Source of the DNA: Bacteroides sp. ET71
GTDB taxonomy: Bacteria > Bacteroidota > Bacteroidia > Bacteroidales > Bacteroidaceae
Direction of reading: 5' to 3'
DNA: 64,000 nt
Assembly (NCBI RefSeq): GCF_023336905.1
Contig: NZ_JAMBLS010000014.1
Coordinates: forward strand, 1 to 64,000
In this document: piece after piece, positions 8,298 to 16,823 of the stretch
How positions within the stretch are numbered: the stretch's first letter is position 1
Layout of the letters: each line of letters opens with the position of its first letter
Notes under the pieces: model-generated
The model's input: the letters and a program-made list of their open reading frames with translations, nothing else
Told to the model about the DNA's origin: nothing
The model's database searches: none
Made by a program: the position numbers and the translations under genes

Positions 8298-10733
8298 ATG
8301 AAAACGGAATGGACTTTGAAAGAAATATCAGAATGGGTAAAAGATAATTCGAAAGTGAGAATACCTGCTATACAACGAGGGTTGGTATGGAAACCAAATC
8401 AGGTAGAATTACTATGGGACTCCATTCTGCGCCAATTCCCTATTGGCGCTTTCATGCTTTCATACAAAGATGAAATGTACGACCTGATAGACGGTCAACA
8501 GCGTTGGAACGCCATAGCATCAGGATATAGCACATCGAACGATGGTTGTATCTTATGGATTGACTTAAAACCTGAAAGCGTTTGGAAGGAAGGCAATACT
8601 ACTAGGAAATATTTCATACGTGTCACCACGAAGGCACATCCCTGGGGCTATGAGGCTGACGATAAATGTAATCCGCTTAAGACGGCACAAAAGAGAGCTG
8701 CACTTGAGGAGTTTGGAGTAAACACAGACGACGAATACAAAGGCATAATCAGCCTGACTGAAACTTATCCTATAGAATCAGGGGTGCCCATCCCTCTGTG
8801 TTGGATGGTAGCTGCAGGAGAGGAATATAGTGAGGACAAATATGGTTTTGCGGAATACATTATGGATAAAATAGGAGAGAATAAAGTATCCCGAATGTTT
8901 AAACTGAAAAATGTGGACGAAATTAATGCTTGTTTGATAGCCAAATACCATGATGTTTTCAAAAGATTGTCGTCCTTTAAAGTCCCGACCATTCGTATAG
9001 ACCAAGAAACTATCAACAAAGAAAGTGAGAATAAAAGTGGAAATGGAACACTCTCGGACATAGAGATACTTTTCAACCGTATCGGCACCGGTGGTACCCG
9101 TATCACCGAACGCGAGTTGATGTATTCAGCGGTAAAAGCTTATTGGCCGGAACTGACGAAAGAGAACGATAGGTTGGCAGCACTCTACATGCCTCCACAT
9201 ACGCTGATATCATTGGCTTTCCAACTTGTGCTTTCCGATACAAACAAAGGACTTGAACGAACACCGGATGTGACGAAAATCAGAAAGTTGGCTGGTAATG
9301 ATGGCGTACGTAATGCGATAAACAATCTGTACCTTACTGATGGAAATAAATCTGTAATGAGCCGCATACTTTCTTTAGTAGATCAATGGTTGACAGATTG
9401 TGATAAGATACCTAAAGTATTAAGAACCACAATTGCCCGTGAGTCGTCCGTAGTTTACTTGTTGCTGATGGCATTTGCCAAGTGGAAAGAAGAGGGACAG
9501 ATAGATCCGACGTTAAAGGAAGAGGCGCTATTTCGGGCAACGGCTTACTATCTTCATTGGATGGTAGGCGATAAGTTTGGTGTGGCAAATAGTATATACC
9601 AGGCTGTAGCAAACAATCCGCTAAACGAATGGGGAACCATTATAAAGCAAGTGTTGTTGGTGTCATGTGTGAAAGGAACCATCACCCCTTTGTTATCGCC
9701 AGAAGCATTCAAGGGCTTGTTTACAATTGAGGGAGATAAAAACTGGCGACCTAATGAAAATGGACGTAGCAGTATGCCGTGGTGGCTGCTGTGGGATACC
9801 GTATCGTATAACAGAGAAATGTTACTCTACGCGCAACGGGAATATATGTGTAAGAGATTCCCTAATTACGACCCGGCACGGCAAGATTTATGGGAAGACA
9901 AAAACAGACCGTGGGATTTCGACCATATCATACCCCAAGATTGGATACATAAGCAATGGAGTAAAAGACAGGCATACACCGATTATTGCGAAGCTTGGAA
10001 AGATAACAATGGAAACATGGCTGCCATTCCATTTTGGGTGAATAGAGCAAAAAGTAATGAGGCAAACTGGGATGAGTATGAGCATAATTCTGCAAATCTG
10101 CTGGCAGATGAGGAAATAACCAGATTCGGCGAACTGTTTAATGGAATGTTAAATGGTAAAGTAGAGCAAGCAAAGCGCTTCGCAGAAAAGACCTTCACTC
10201 GTATGTGCAAGATTTACAATGAAGTATATACTCTGCTTAAACCGGTAGATTTTAGGGTAGGAGAAATTACTTTCACCGAAGAAGGAGGAATAAAGGATCG
10301 TAAGGAGAGAATGACGGATATCTGCGACATATTGGTAAATGAGGGTTTTACAGCCGGTATATACTTCCTTTACAATAATATTATGGAGTATCCGCAAGAA
10401 AATATTGATGACTGGACTTGGGAGTGGATGTCGTGTGGTTGCATCACCGAAAACAAATATTATGCGGCTTTTACGATGGTACTAAATCAACAAGATGGAA
10501 GCATTGTTAACCAAATAGAGATAGGACTGAGACGGTTGCCCAAAACAGCCGAACGCATCGGAGAAGTAACAAATATGCAGTTGCTACAGTTGAAAGGATA
10601 CGAAACGTACGATCTGTATAAGGATAATTCGTGGTGGCATATCTGTAAAGTAATCAGTATAGATACTGATAATAATGTAATAATCAATGAACTAAGAGAA
10701 TTAGCAAAATTTGCATCTACTAAGTTGCAATAA
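8298..10733 (+). CDS. DUF262/DUF1524 (GmrSD-like) HNH nuclease protein
   Basis: 811 residues. N-terminal DUF262 domain: RIPAIQRGLVWKPNQVELLW at 21-40 and the DGQQR motif at 65-69, which in GmrS-type proteins belongs to a nucleotide-binding, ParB-like fold. Around residue 540 lies an HNH-type nuclease core (WDFDHIIPQDWIHKQW, then NMAAIPFWVNRAKSNEANW), matching DUF1524. The last about 150 residues are not recognised and may read substrate. This two-domain order is that of type IV restriction enzymes that cut modified phage DNA. It follows the exonuclease by 113 bases on the same strand; the spacer has no clear terminator. Confidence 0.88.
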   Translation: MKTEWTLKEISEWVKDNSKVRIPAIQRGLVWKPNQVELLWDSILRQFPIGAFMLSYKDEMYDLIDGQQRWNAIASGYSTSNDGCILWIDLKPESVWKEGNTTRKYFIRVTTKAHPWGYEADDKCNPLKTAQKRAALEEFGVNTDDEYKGIISLTETYPIESGVPIPLCWMVAAGEEYSEDKYGFAEYIMDKIGENKVSRMFKLKNVDEINACLIAKYHDVFKRLSSFKVPTIRIDQETINKESENKSGNGTLSDIEILFNRIGTGGTRITERELMYSAVKAYWPELTKENDRLAALYMPPHTLISLAFQLVLSDTNKGLERTPDVTKIRKLAGNDGVRNAINNLYLTDGNKSVMSRILSLVDQWLTDCDKIPKVLRTTIARESSVVYLLLMAFAKWKEEGQIDPTLKEEALFRATAYYLHWMVGDKFGVANSIYQAVANNPLNEWGTIIKQVLLVSCVKGTITPLLSPEAFKGLFTIEGDKNWRPNENGRSSMPWWLLWDTVSYNREMLLYAQREYMCKRFPNYDPARQDLWEDKNRPWDFDHIIPQDWIHKQWSKRQAYTDYCEAWKDNNGNMAAIPFWVNRAKSNEANWDEYEHNSANLLADEEITRFGELFNGMLNGKVEQAKRFAEKTFTRMCKIYNEVYTLLKPVDFRVGEITFTEEGGIKDRKERMTDICDILVNEGFTAGIYFLYNNIMEYPQENIDDWTWEWMSCGCITENKYYAAFTMVLNQQDGSIVNQIEIGLRRLPKTAERIGEVTNMQLLQLKGYETYDLYKDNSWWHICKVISIDTDNNVIINELRELAKFASTKLQ

Positions 10734-10749
10734 GTATTCAATTTGAATA

Positions 10750-11346
10750 ATGATGTCCATCCTTCACCTCTCCGATACCCACAGTCAGCATCGGCGGCTC
10801 ATAGAGCTGCCCGGTGCTGACATCCTTGTGCATTCAGGTGATTTCACCATGAACGGAAGCGAACAAGAAGCCATTGATTTCATGAATTGGTTTTGCGATC
10901 TCCCTTACCCGCACAAGATTTTCATCTGTGGCAATCACGATGCCTGCCTATATGGAGCCAAGATAGACGGGTTGGATAAGAATGTGTATTACCTATGCAA
11001 TTCCGGCGTAACAATTGATGGCGTTAATTTTTATGGCGTTCCCATGTTTATGGAAGATTGTATCTCTGAACGTCAGAGCCGTAACTATGCCGCCATACCT
11101 GCCGACACAGATGTATTAATTACCCATTGTCCGCCCTATGGCATTCTTGATTTTGACGATGAGATAAACTATGGTTCGACAGAACTTCTGGCGAGGGTGG
11201 AAGAAATAAAGCCTCGTTTGCATCTGTTTGGCCATATCCATAAACAGCATGGTATAAAGAAAGATGTTTTAACTATTTTCTCAAATGGCGCGATCATGAA
11301 TGGAGATTACACGAACTTCAACCTTCCGAACCTGATTGAAATCTAA
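10750..11346 (+). CDS. Calcineurin-like metallophosphoesterase
   Basis: 198 residues with all five metal-binding blocks in order: LHLSDTHSQHR, DILVHSGDFT, ICGNHDACL, VLITHCPPYG and LHLFGHIHKQHG. Such enzymes hydrolyse phosphomono- or diesters, including cyclic phosphates and nucleotides. Start is ATG at 10750 or the adjacent ATG at 10753. It begins 16 bases after the DUF262/HNH gene and is followed by a terminator, so it closes the rightward operon. Next to RtcB a phosphodiesterase acting on RNA ends or on a cyclic nucleotide signal is plausible; the substrate cannot be read from sequence. Confidence 0.9.
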   Translation: MMSILHLSDTHSQHRRLIELPGADILVHSGDFTMNGSEQEAIDFMNWFCDLPYPHKIFICGNHDACLYGAKIDGLDKNVYYLCNSGVTIDGVNFYGVPMFMEDCISERQSRNYAAIPADTDVLITHCPPYGILDFDDEINYGSTELLARVEEIKPRLHLFGHIHKQHGIKKDVLTIFSNGAIMNGDYTNFNLPNLIEI

Positions 11347-11390
11347 TGAAAGTATTGATTATTCAGAAAGGGGTATTTAAGGAAATGGCG

Positions 11391-11425
11391 GCGAAGTTCA
11401 GTCGCTTTTCCGAACTTTGCTTTTT
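11391..11425 (+). terminator. Rho-independent terminator of the WYL operon
   Basis: Stem gcgaagttc (11391-11399) with gaactttgc (11412-11420), one G-T wobble, 12-base loop, followed by five T. It lies 45 bases after the metallophosphoesterase stop. Confidence 0.75.
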
Positions 11426-11509
11426 AATTTGCTAACAAGTTGTTGGTAAAGACTGGAGCATGTTAGAGGCAGAAAACCGTCCATATTGGATGGCATCGCA
11501 CATGACACT

Positions 11510-12052
11510 TCACGCGACACAATATACAATCAACCCTAATGCCATCGTATAAACGAACAAAAATATCACCAAAACTTTCATCCAGAAGTCAGAGAACCAA
11601 ACGCCTTCATTTCGCCTAAGGATTTTGCGCATATTGGATTCATGTTCCGTTAACATTTTCGTCTGTTCGGAACGATGATTTTCCAATAGGGTTTTCCATG
11701 TCTCAATGGCTTGGTTTAAGAGTTGTTGAAGCTGGGCAAGATGTTCAGACTTTATAGTTGCCTTGAACTGTGTGTTTTGCTCTGCTTTTACAATCGCATT
11801 GCAAATACCGTTAATGATATTGCCGAAACTATCAATAGCAGTTTTCAATATCATTGCAGCATCACGCTCTGCTTTAATAGCGTCTTGAAGGTCTTGATGG
11901 ATTTTCAACAATGCCTCTTTTGCTTCACGGATTTCTGTGAGCCGCTTGTCTGCATCCTGCTTTTCAGCCTCTAATTCATGATTGCTTTCAACCTTTTTCA
12001 ACATATCATCAACGTCTATTGATGGAGTAATTTTTGATTTGCCAATTCCCAT
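11510..12052 (-). CDS. Coiled-coil, C-terminally membrane-anchored protein of the mobilization module
   Basis: 180 residues. Residues about 15-150 are strongly charged and helical with coiled-coil character (ELEAEKQDADKRLTEIREAK, QLLNQAIETWKTLLENH). A single hydrophobic segment (VLVIFLFVYTMALGLIVYCV) ends the protein, giving a tail-anchored topology with the body in the cytoplasm. It follows the relaxase gene by 24 bases on the same strand, as small membrane-coupled proteins often do in Bacteroides mobilizable elements. It might help link the relaxosome to a coupling protein at the membrane; this is inference. Confidence 0.75.
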   Translation of the reverse strand: MGIGKSKITPSIDVDDMLKKVESNHELEAEKQDADKRLTEIREAKEALLKIHQDLQDAIKAERDAAMILKTAIDSFGNIINGICNAIVKAEQNTQFKATIKSEHLAQLQQLLNQAIETWKTLLENHRSEQTKMLTEHESNMRKILRRNEGVWFSDFWMKVLVIFLFVYTMALGLIVYCVA

Positions 12053-12076
12053 GATTCTTGCCTTTTGATTGTTAAT

Positions 12077-13288
12077 TTATCTGTGAAGTCCTTTCCTGCG
12101 CTTGCACATGCTGTTTGCCATTCTTGCACAGCGGCGTGCCCATTCAAGATCATCCTCATCTTTATCCCGTCCCCAGCTACTTGTGTCAGAACTACCACCG
12201 CCACTTGACGCCGCCATACTTGTGGCAGCATCCAAATACCCAGCAAAGAGCAAAAGGGCCGTGTGCTGTATTTCTTCAATCTTAGCCAACGGATGTGCTT
12301 CCTCCAAAGAACAATTCTGCCGAATGATAGTATCAGCGGCTTCGGATACCTCGATATGGAAACTGTGATATTCGTCTGTCGCTATATCGTAATGCTTCAT
12401 AACAGGCTGCGAAGCAGTCGAAGGTTGTATAACAGGAGTCGTGTCTACTATCCATGTTTGTTGGGGAACAGGCTTTGCCGGATCGGATTTCCTTTCCTGC
12501 GGATGTAGTTTTGCCCAAGTAGCTTCAATCTTTGATGGAGTCAGGTTTCGCCCGATACCCAACATGGATGACTTGTAAATGGAGTTGCCACGCTTGATAG
12601 AATAGCCATAAATTCCGCCACCGTCTTTTTCTTGCAGGTGCACTTTATAGCCCCGTTTCACCAGTTCCATTTCATACCTCTGCCAACTGAATTCATCCAT
12701 CGTGCGGAGTATCTCCATGCAACTGTCTGAGATTTCTTGTCTATGACGTATGCCTATTTCTTCAGATTGTACCCAGCCTCGTCTCTCGTTGATGATATTC
12801 GCAGCCATGACAGCCCTCTCACCAATCTTATGGCTATCATTGACTTTACCGTTCATGTCCACACGGTTAGCGTCAATGTGCAAGTGGAGAATGCCACTTT
12901 TGGAATCACGATGCAGGGCGACTATGTATTGCGAGCCTTTGAGGTTGACCTGCTTTGAAGAAGCCCGTTTGGTTTTGCCAGAGAGGTCAATGGAATCAAA
13001 CACGCGGATGAACTCGTTTGATAAACGTTCCCAATCATCCATCGTCCAATCCCGACTTTCTTCTTCGGATGGGGAAATCTCAATTCTTATCACATTTCTA
13101 CTAAGAGGCCTGCCTTTGTTGATATTCTCAGCAAACTTTTTCTGTACGAGCATCATCCGTCCATACATTGCTTCCGGCGAAATATCATCGGGCAAGAAGT
13201 TGGCTTTGACTATATCCGCTTTCTCCTTGTTGACGGAATATCTTATGGCATTTGCGCCATGCGATATGGTGGAGGCTTTTGCTATCAT
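12077..13288 (-). CDS. Relaxase/mobilization nuclease
   Basis: 403 residues, matching the relaxase family PF03432 as found in Bacteroides mobilizable transposons. The signature is the His-rich metal motif HLHIDANRVD after ALHRDSKSGIL around residue 125; the N-terminus (MIAKASTISHGANAIRYSVN) also fits. It should nick oriT and stay bound to the 5' end for transfer by a helper conjugative element. The C-terminus has a low-complexity SSGGGSSDTSSW stretch and a basic tail. It lies in an operon with a MobC-like protein upstream (15-base gap) and the tail-anchored protein downstream. Confidence 0.9.
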   Translation of the reverse strand: MIAKASTISHGANAIRYSVNKEKADIVKANFLPDDISPEAMYGRMMLVQKKFAENINKGRPLSRNVIRIEISPSEEESRDWTMDDWERLSNEFIRVFDSIDLSGKTKRASSKQVNLKGSQYIVALHRDSKSGILHLHIDANRVDMNGKVNDSHKIGERAVMAANIINERRGWVQSEEIGIRHRQEISDSCMEILRTMDEFSWQRYEMELVKRGYKVHLQEKDGGGIYGYSIKRGNSIYKSSMLGIGRNLTPSKIEATWAKLHPQERKSDPAKPVPQQTWIVDTTPVIQPSTASQPVMKHYDIATDEYHSFHIEVSEAADTIIRQNCSLEEAHPLAKIEEIQHTALLLFAGYLDAATSMAASSGGGSSDTSSWGRDKDEDDLEWARRCARMANSMCKRRKGLHR

Positions 13289-13303
13289 AATAGGTGAGGG
13301 AAT

Positions 13304-13702
13304 TTATTCAGTAAGGTAATTTTCTATCTGGCTCCAACGATTGATAAGCTGAGTAGCGGCCCTCATCCATTGTTCCACAAATCGGGTATCGCTGAAATAC
13401 ATAGCCCGTTTGTCCGCTTGGATGGATTTCACGGCTGCCGCGATGCGAATAAGGTCACCCCTTGCATCCGTCAGACTACACAGGGCTTCCACTTCATGGT
13501 CAGACAACCGTTGCCGTGGATGTTGCCCCAAGGCGGTACGCCGCACATACTCGCTCATGGATAAGCCGCAGGTTTTGGCAAGTTCTGCCGCTTGAGCATA
13601 TTCCTGTTCTGTCACCCTGGCTTCAAGCCGCAGGGTGCGTCTTGTGACTTTTTTCTCGTTTTCTTCATCAATTTCTTTGTCGGTATTCTTTTTCTTCTTC
13701 AT
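13304..13702 (-). CDS. MobC-like relaxosome accessory protein
   Basis: 132 residues. After a very basic/acidic N-terminus comes an RHH-like segment (RTLRLEARVTEQEYAQAAEL, then CGLSMSEYVRRTALGQ), the usual form of small relaxosome proteins that bind oriT and help the relaxase. The C-terminal half (LIRIAAAVKSIQADKRA, WMRAATQLINRWSQIENYL) is helical. It sits directly upstream of the relaxase gene, as mobC does in related elements. Confidence 0.85.
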   Translation of the reverse strand: MKKKKNTDKEIDEENEKKVTRRTLRLEARVTEQEYAQAAELAKTCGLSMSEYVRRTALGQHPRQRLSDHEVEALCSLTDARGDLIRIAAAVKSIQADKRAMYFSDTRFVEQWMRAATQLINRWSQIENYLTE

Positions 13703-13875
13703 ACTCTGTTATGCTATGGGTAAAACATCAATTCAAAAAGGGTCAGCACGGTGGGAGCTTGCGACTGCCGGAATATGCCTATGTAGTACGAATAAGCGAA
13801 GCGAATTTGTGCGACATAGGAACTTCTTGCAATACTGCATACAACAGCTTCGGACACACCAACTTTCTGGTACAG
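13703..13875. other. Candidate oriT/regulatory spacer of the mobilization genes
   Basis: The 173-base spacer upstream of the mobC-like gene holds no gene. It contains inverted arms CCTATGT (13778-13784) and ACATAGG (13814-13820), with a smaller symmetric core around AAGCGAAGCG between them. Upstream spacers of mob genes are the usual site of oriT in such elements. No nick site is assigned. Confidence 0.3.
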
Positions 13876-14406
13876 CTATATCTGGTTATCAACCGGAATA
13901 TCTCTTCCGAAATCTTCCGTTGCCGCAGTCTGTGGGGAAACTGAAACAGAAGGGAAAGAAGAGGGAGAAGGCTGTTTGCCTTCATCTGATATAGCAGACA
14001 TACTCTCCTTATCATCTTGCCGGTCTTTCAGTCGGACATAGAAAGGATTGTCTATGCGGTTTCCGTTCTGCATCCATGCCGATATACATTTCAGCGTATG
14101 GATGCTTGTCCGATTACTCTGTGTAGATGCGACAATTTCCAACTGGTTCATCTTGTCAAGCACACGGGATATGGTCTTTTTGTCATAGCCCAACTTGTTG
14201 GCCAAATCCACTTCTGAAAGAACAGCTTGCCCCACTTGCAAGGTTGTGGAGAAACCTTTTATGGTGTACTCGGTTTCTTTTAATACGGCTGCTTCAATCA
14301 GTTGGTGTAGAATCTTCATGCGGTCAATGCCGTATTTGCTCCCTGCCAGATACATAAGCTGCTCCGCCGAAAGCACTATACAATAATTCAAGTCTGTTTT
14401 CATCAT
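13876..14406 (-). CDS. Helix-turn-helix protein of the mobilizable element
   Basis: The frame is open upstream to 14472, but the start is taken at the tandem ATG codons 14406/14403 because the 22 residues before them look unlike protein ends. Residues about 1-110 contain a winged-helix-like segment (LSEVDLANKLGYDKKTISRV, then LDKMNQLEIVAST) of the MarR/replication-initiator type. The tail is Ser/Pro rich and probably disordered. It lies between a 115-residue unknown and the mob genes. Regulation of mobilization or a replication function is possible; sequence does not decide. Confidence 0.7.
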   Translation of the reverse strand: MMKTDLNYCIVLSAEQLMYLAGSKYGIDRMKILHQLIEAAVLKETEYTIKGFSTTLQVGQAVLSEVDLANKLGYDKKTISRVLDKMNQLEIVASTQSNRTSIHTLKCISAWMQNGNRIDNPFYVRLKDRQDDKESMSAISDEGKQPSPSSFPSVSVSPQTAATEDFGRDIPVDNQI

Positions 14407-14453
14407 CTGTCTGTTTGAAGATATTTTATAAATGGTGCAGCCAAAAGAGAAAG

Positions 14454-14801
14454 TCAGCGGTGTATTCCACATCCTCTCTCCGGCATATAATACTCCCTGT
14501 CGTACGCAATATGGTCAAGTACGTCTTGCAGCCTGGCAAGTTGGCGACTATCCAATACACGGATGGCGGTAATAGTGATGTTCTGCGAAGCGATACGTCG
14601 ATGTTCGCGGTTCCTCTCTGACATGCTGCCGTCCCCATCTGCATAGACGCTCCGCAGATAATCGTTCACAGCTTCGGTCTGTGCTTTGCTTGGATATGCC
14701 GCAGGGTAACGGCCTTGAATATACTCCACCATGTGGCAGACCGCGTTTGCCAGTAACGGTTCATGCTCTTGCAGTTGTTTGATAAGTTCTTCCTTTCTCA
14801 T
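14454..14801 (-). CDS. Unrecognised 115-residue element protein
   Basis: A small, charged, mostly helical protein (MRKEELIKQLQEHEPLLANA, then RVLDSRQLARLQDVLDHIAY). No family recognised. It lies between the VapE-type primase/helicase (135-base spacer) and the HTH gene on the same strand and is probably part of the element's replication or regulation set. Confidence 0.6.
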   Translation of the reverse strand: MRKEELIKQLQEHEPLLANAVCHMVEYIQGRYPAAYPSKAQTEAVNDYLRSVYADGDGSMSERNREHRRIASQNITITAIRVLDSRQLARLQDVLDHIAYDREYYMPERGCGIHR

Positions 14802-14936
14802 GTTTTCAATTATTTTGTCCCATGTCCCAGGTGTTTCTTATAACTTTCTCTTTTATCTGTCTTTGGTTTTCATCCTTTTTTAGGGGGAAAAGAGGGACAA
14901 AGGGACAGATATTCTTTTTTTCCCTTAGTTTGAGAT

Positions 14937-16322
14937 TTAAAATGGTAGCTCCTGTTCACTTGGTAATGAAGTACAGACTTCTTCGTTTGGTGCGTCCACT
15001 CTCACCCACGGATGCTTTGCTCGTCCGGTCTTGTCACAATAGGCAGGATGCAACCCTTTGACTTTTTCCTGATCACTCCGTTTCCAATTAGGAATCATGG
15101 ACATCAGGCGATTGATATATTGTGATGTGTATTTGGCAGGATTGCGTCTGACCAAGTCATTAGGCATTTCCTCTATAATCTGCCGGGCACAAACCATGTT
15201 GAGTGTGGTCATTGTTGAGTTTGGTTCTGAGTATGCTCCCTTTTGATAAGCCTGTCGGATCGGAATGGTCCAACTTGCATATTGGACGGGAATCTCACGC
15301 TCCAAATACATTTCCAGATCTTCTATGATGGGGTCAACAAGGATGTTGGAATGTTGTACCTGCACTTCATTGGCTTGAATTTCCATATCGGGTGTCAAAT
15401 AAAGTTTCATTCCTTGCCGATAATAGGCGTATGCTTCTGCCCAAAGCTGAGGAACAACACGTTGTAGCGCATCCAGCCATTCTGAAACATGGCCATTACC
15501 TTTTACCGGAATTATCCACCAGCGGCGGTTTCCGTTATCCCCTTGCAGGAAGTTTGTCTCATTGGTAGTAGCCGCAAAGACATTGTGCCGCATAAACTCC
15601 ACAACCTTATGTCCGTATGCCGGGCGCATATAGTCGCTGCAACGGCTCAGGAAAGCTTTGGCTGCCTCTGCATCATTCGCCCGTTTCAAACCATTCAGTT
15701 CACTGATTTCAATAATCCAGCCATTGGTTATGGTTTCTACCTTTTCCTTGTCACCACTGGCAAAAGAGAATGAATCGTTGAACCACTTTCCACTGATGGT
15801 TTTGAAAAAGGTGCTTTTCCCGATACCTTGCGGACCAGGCAAAGTCAGTACGTTGTCAAACTTGCAACCAGGGGTAAAAACCCGGGCAACAGCCGCCACG
15901 AACCATAGTTTTGTCTGTTCCCTGATAAGCGGCATGTCCTCCGCTCCCAAATAATCAATGAGGGTTGTGGCTATACGAGGCTGTCCGTCCCATGTCTCTT
16001 GGGTGATGAAATCCTGTACAGGGTTAAAACTCCGTTCTGAAGAGGTCGTTTTTAGCATTTCAAATACCTTATTCTGTGTCAGATGTAATCTGTATGTCCT
16101 TTCCAAATAGTCTTGTATCTTTCCTGCCGATTCTTCATCAATCTTGTTGCCATTGACATTGCGAAACAAAGGGCTGAAACATACATCGTCCTGACAAAAG
16201 GTATCATATCTTATCTGACTAAGATTCTCATCCAAAGTGAAAATAAGTCGGAGGTTGCTGATGGAACGGGCTGGATTTCCATAGCTGTCTGTTACCAAAT
16301 CTTTTTTCCAATTATCGTCCAT
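14937..16322 (-). CDS. VapE-family primase/helicase-type ATPase
   Basis: 461 residues from the ATG at 16322, which sits one base after the stop of the upstream gene with GGAACA just before it; a longer frame from 16349 would overlap that gene. Features of virulence-associated E proteins (PF05272): the P-loop GPQGIGKSTF around residue 163, the acidic strand GWIIEISELNGL, sensor-like VFAATTNETNFLQGDNGNRR with the arginine-rich RRWWIIPV. These SF3-like ATPases act with phage and plasmid replication modules. Its presence suggests the element can replicate after excision. The primase domain is not evident, so this is the helicase half. Confidence 0.88.
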   Translation of the reverse strand: MDDNWKKDLVTDSYGNPARSISNLRLIFTLDENLSQIRYDTFCQDDVCFSPLFRNVNGNKIDEESAGKIQDYLERTYRLHLTQNKVFEMLKTTSSERSFNPVQDFITQETWDGQPRIATTLIDYLGAEDMPLIREQTKLWFVAAVARVFTPGCKFDNVLTLPGPQGIGKSTFFKTISGKWFNDSFSFASGDKEKVETITNGWIIEISELNGLKRANDAEAAKAFLSRCSDYMRPAYGHKVVEFMRHNVFAATTNETNFLQGDNGNRRWWIIPVKGNGHVSEWLDALQRVVPQLWAEAYAYYRQGMKLYLTPDMEIQANEVQVQHSNILVDPIIEDLEMYLEREIPVQYASWTIPIRQAYQKGAYSEPNSTMTTLNMVCARQIIEEMPNDLVRRNPAKYTSQYINRLMSMIPNWKRSDQEKVKGLHPAYCDKTGRAKHPWVRVDAPNEEVCTSLPSEQELPF

Positions 16323-16323
16323 A

Positions 16324-16644
16324 TTATTGTTCCTTAATATGGATACCACCTGATTCCTTTGCTAAAGACAATGCAAGGTCTGCGTCCACAATGATTTTTC
16401 GTCCTATCTGCGTAATAGCCTTATCTATGATACCGCTCTTCTTAATGCGGTTTGCCGTGGGTACGCTGCATCCGAACACACGGGCAATACCCTCTATACC
16501 ATAATAGTTGCCTTTGGAGGCCATTGGAGATGTGGGCTTCTCGGCGGATTCTACACTTTTTGTAATGAGAAAGCAAAGCTCCTCGCCAGTCATCATGGCG
16601 ATAGGTTTTTGAAGTAATTGGTTAAAATTGAATCTTTCTTCCAT
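16324..16644 (-). CDS. DUF3853 family, excisionase-like DNA-binding protein
   Basis: 106 residues. The segment YYGIEGIARVFGCSVPTANR followed by IKKSGIIDKAITQIGRKIIV is the hallmark of DUF3853, a MerR/excisionase-type winged-helix family common in Bacteroides mobilizable elements. It ends one base before the VapE start, so the two are co-expressed. Probable role: excision directionality or control of the replication gene. Confidence 0.85.
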   Translation of the reverse strand: MEERFNFNQLLQKPIAMMTGEELCFLITKSVESAEKPTSPMASKGNYYGIEGIARVFGCSVPTANRIKKSGIIDKAITQIGRKIIVDADLALSLAKESGGIHIKEQ

Positions 16645-16823
16645 ACCTTTACTTGTTTAGTTATTAGATACTTTAAGTTTCGGCTCAACTCTGTGAAACC
16701 GATTTCACAAGCAAAAGTAGTTTATGAAACTCTGCGTATTGGTCGGTTTATTTATAGCTTAATTTTACCGACCGAATGACAACAGATGTTTGCAGTAAAA
16801 AAACGAATAGCTAGATTTCCCAA

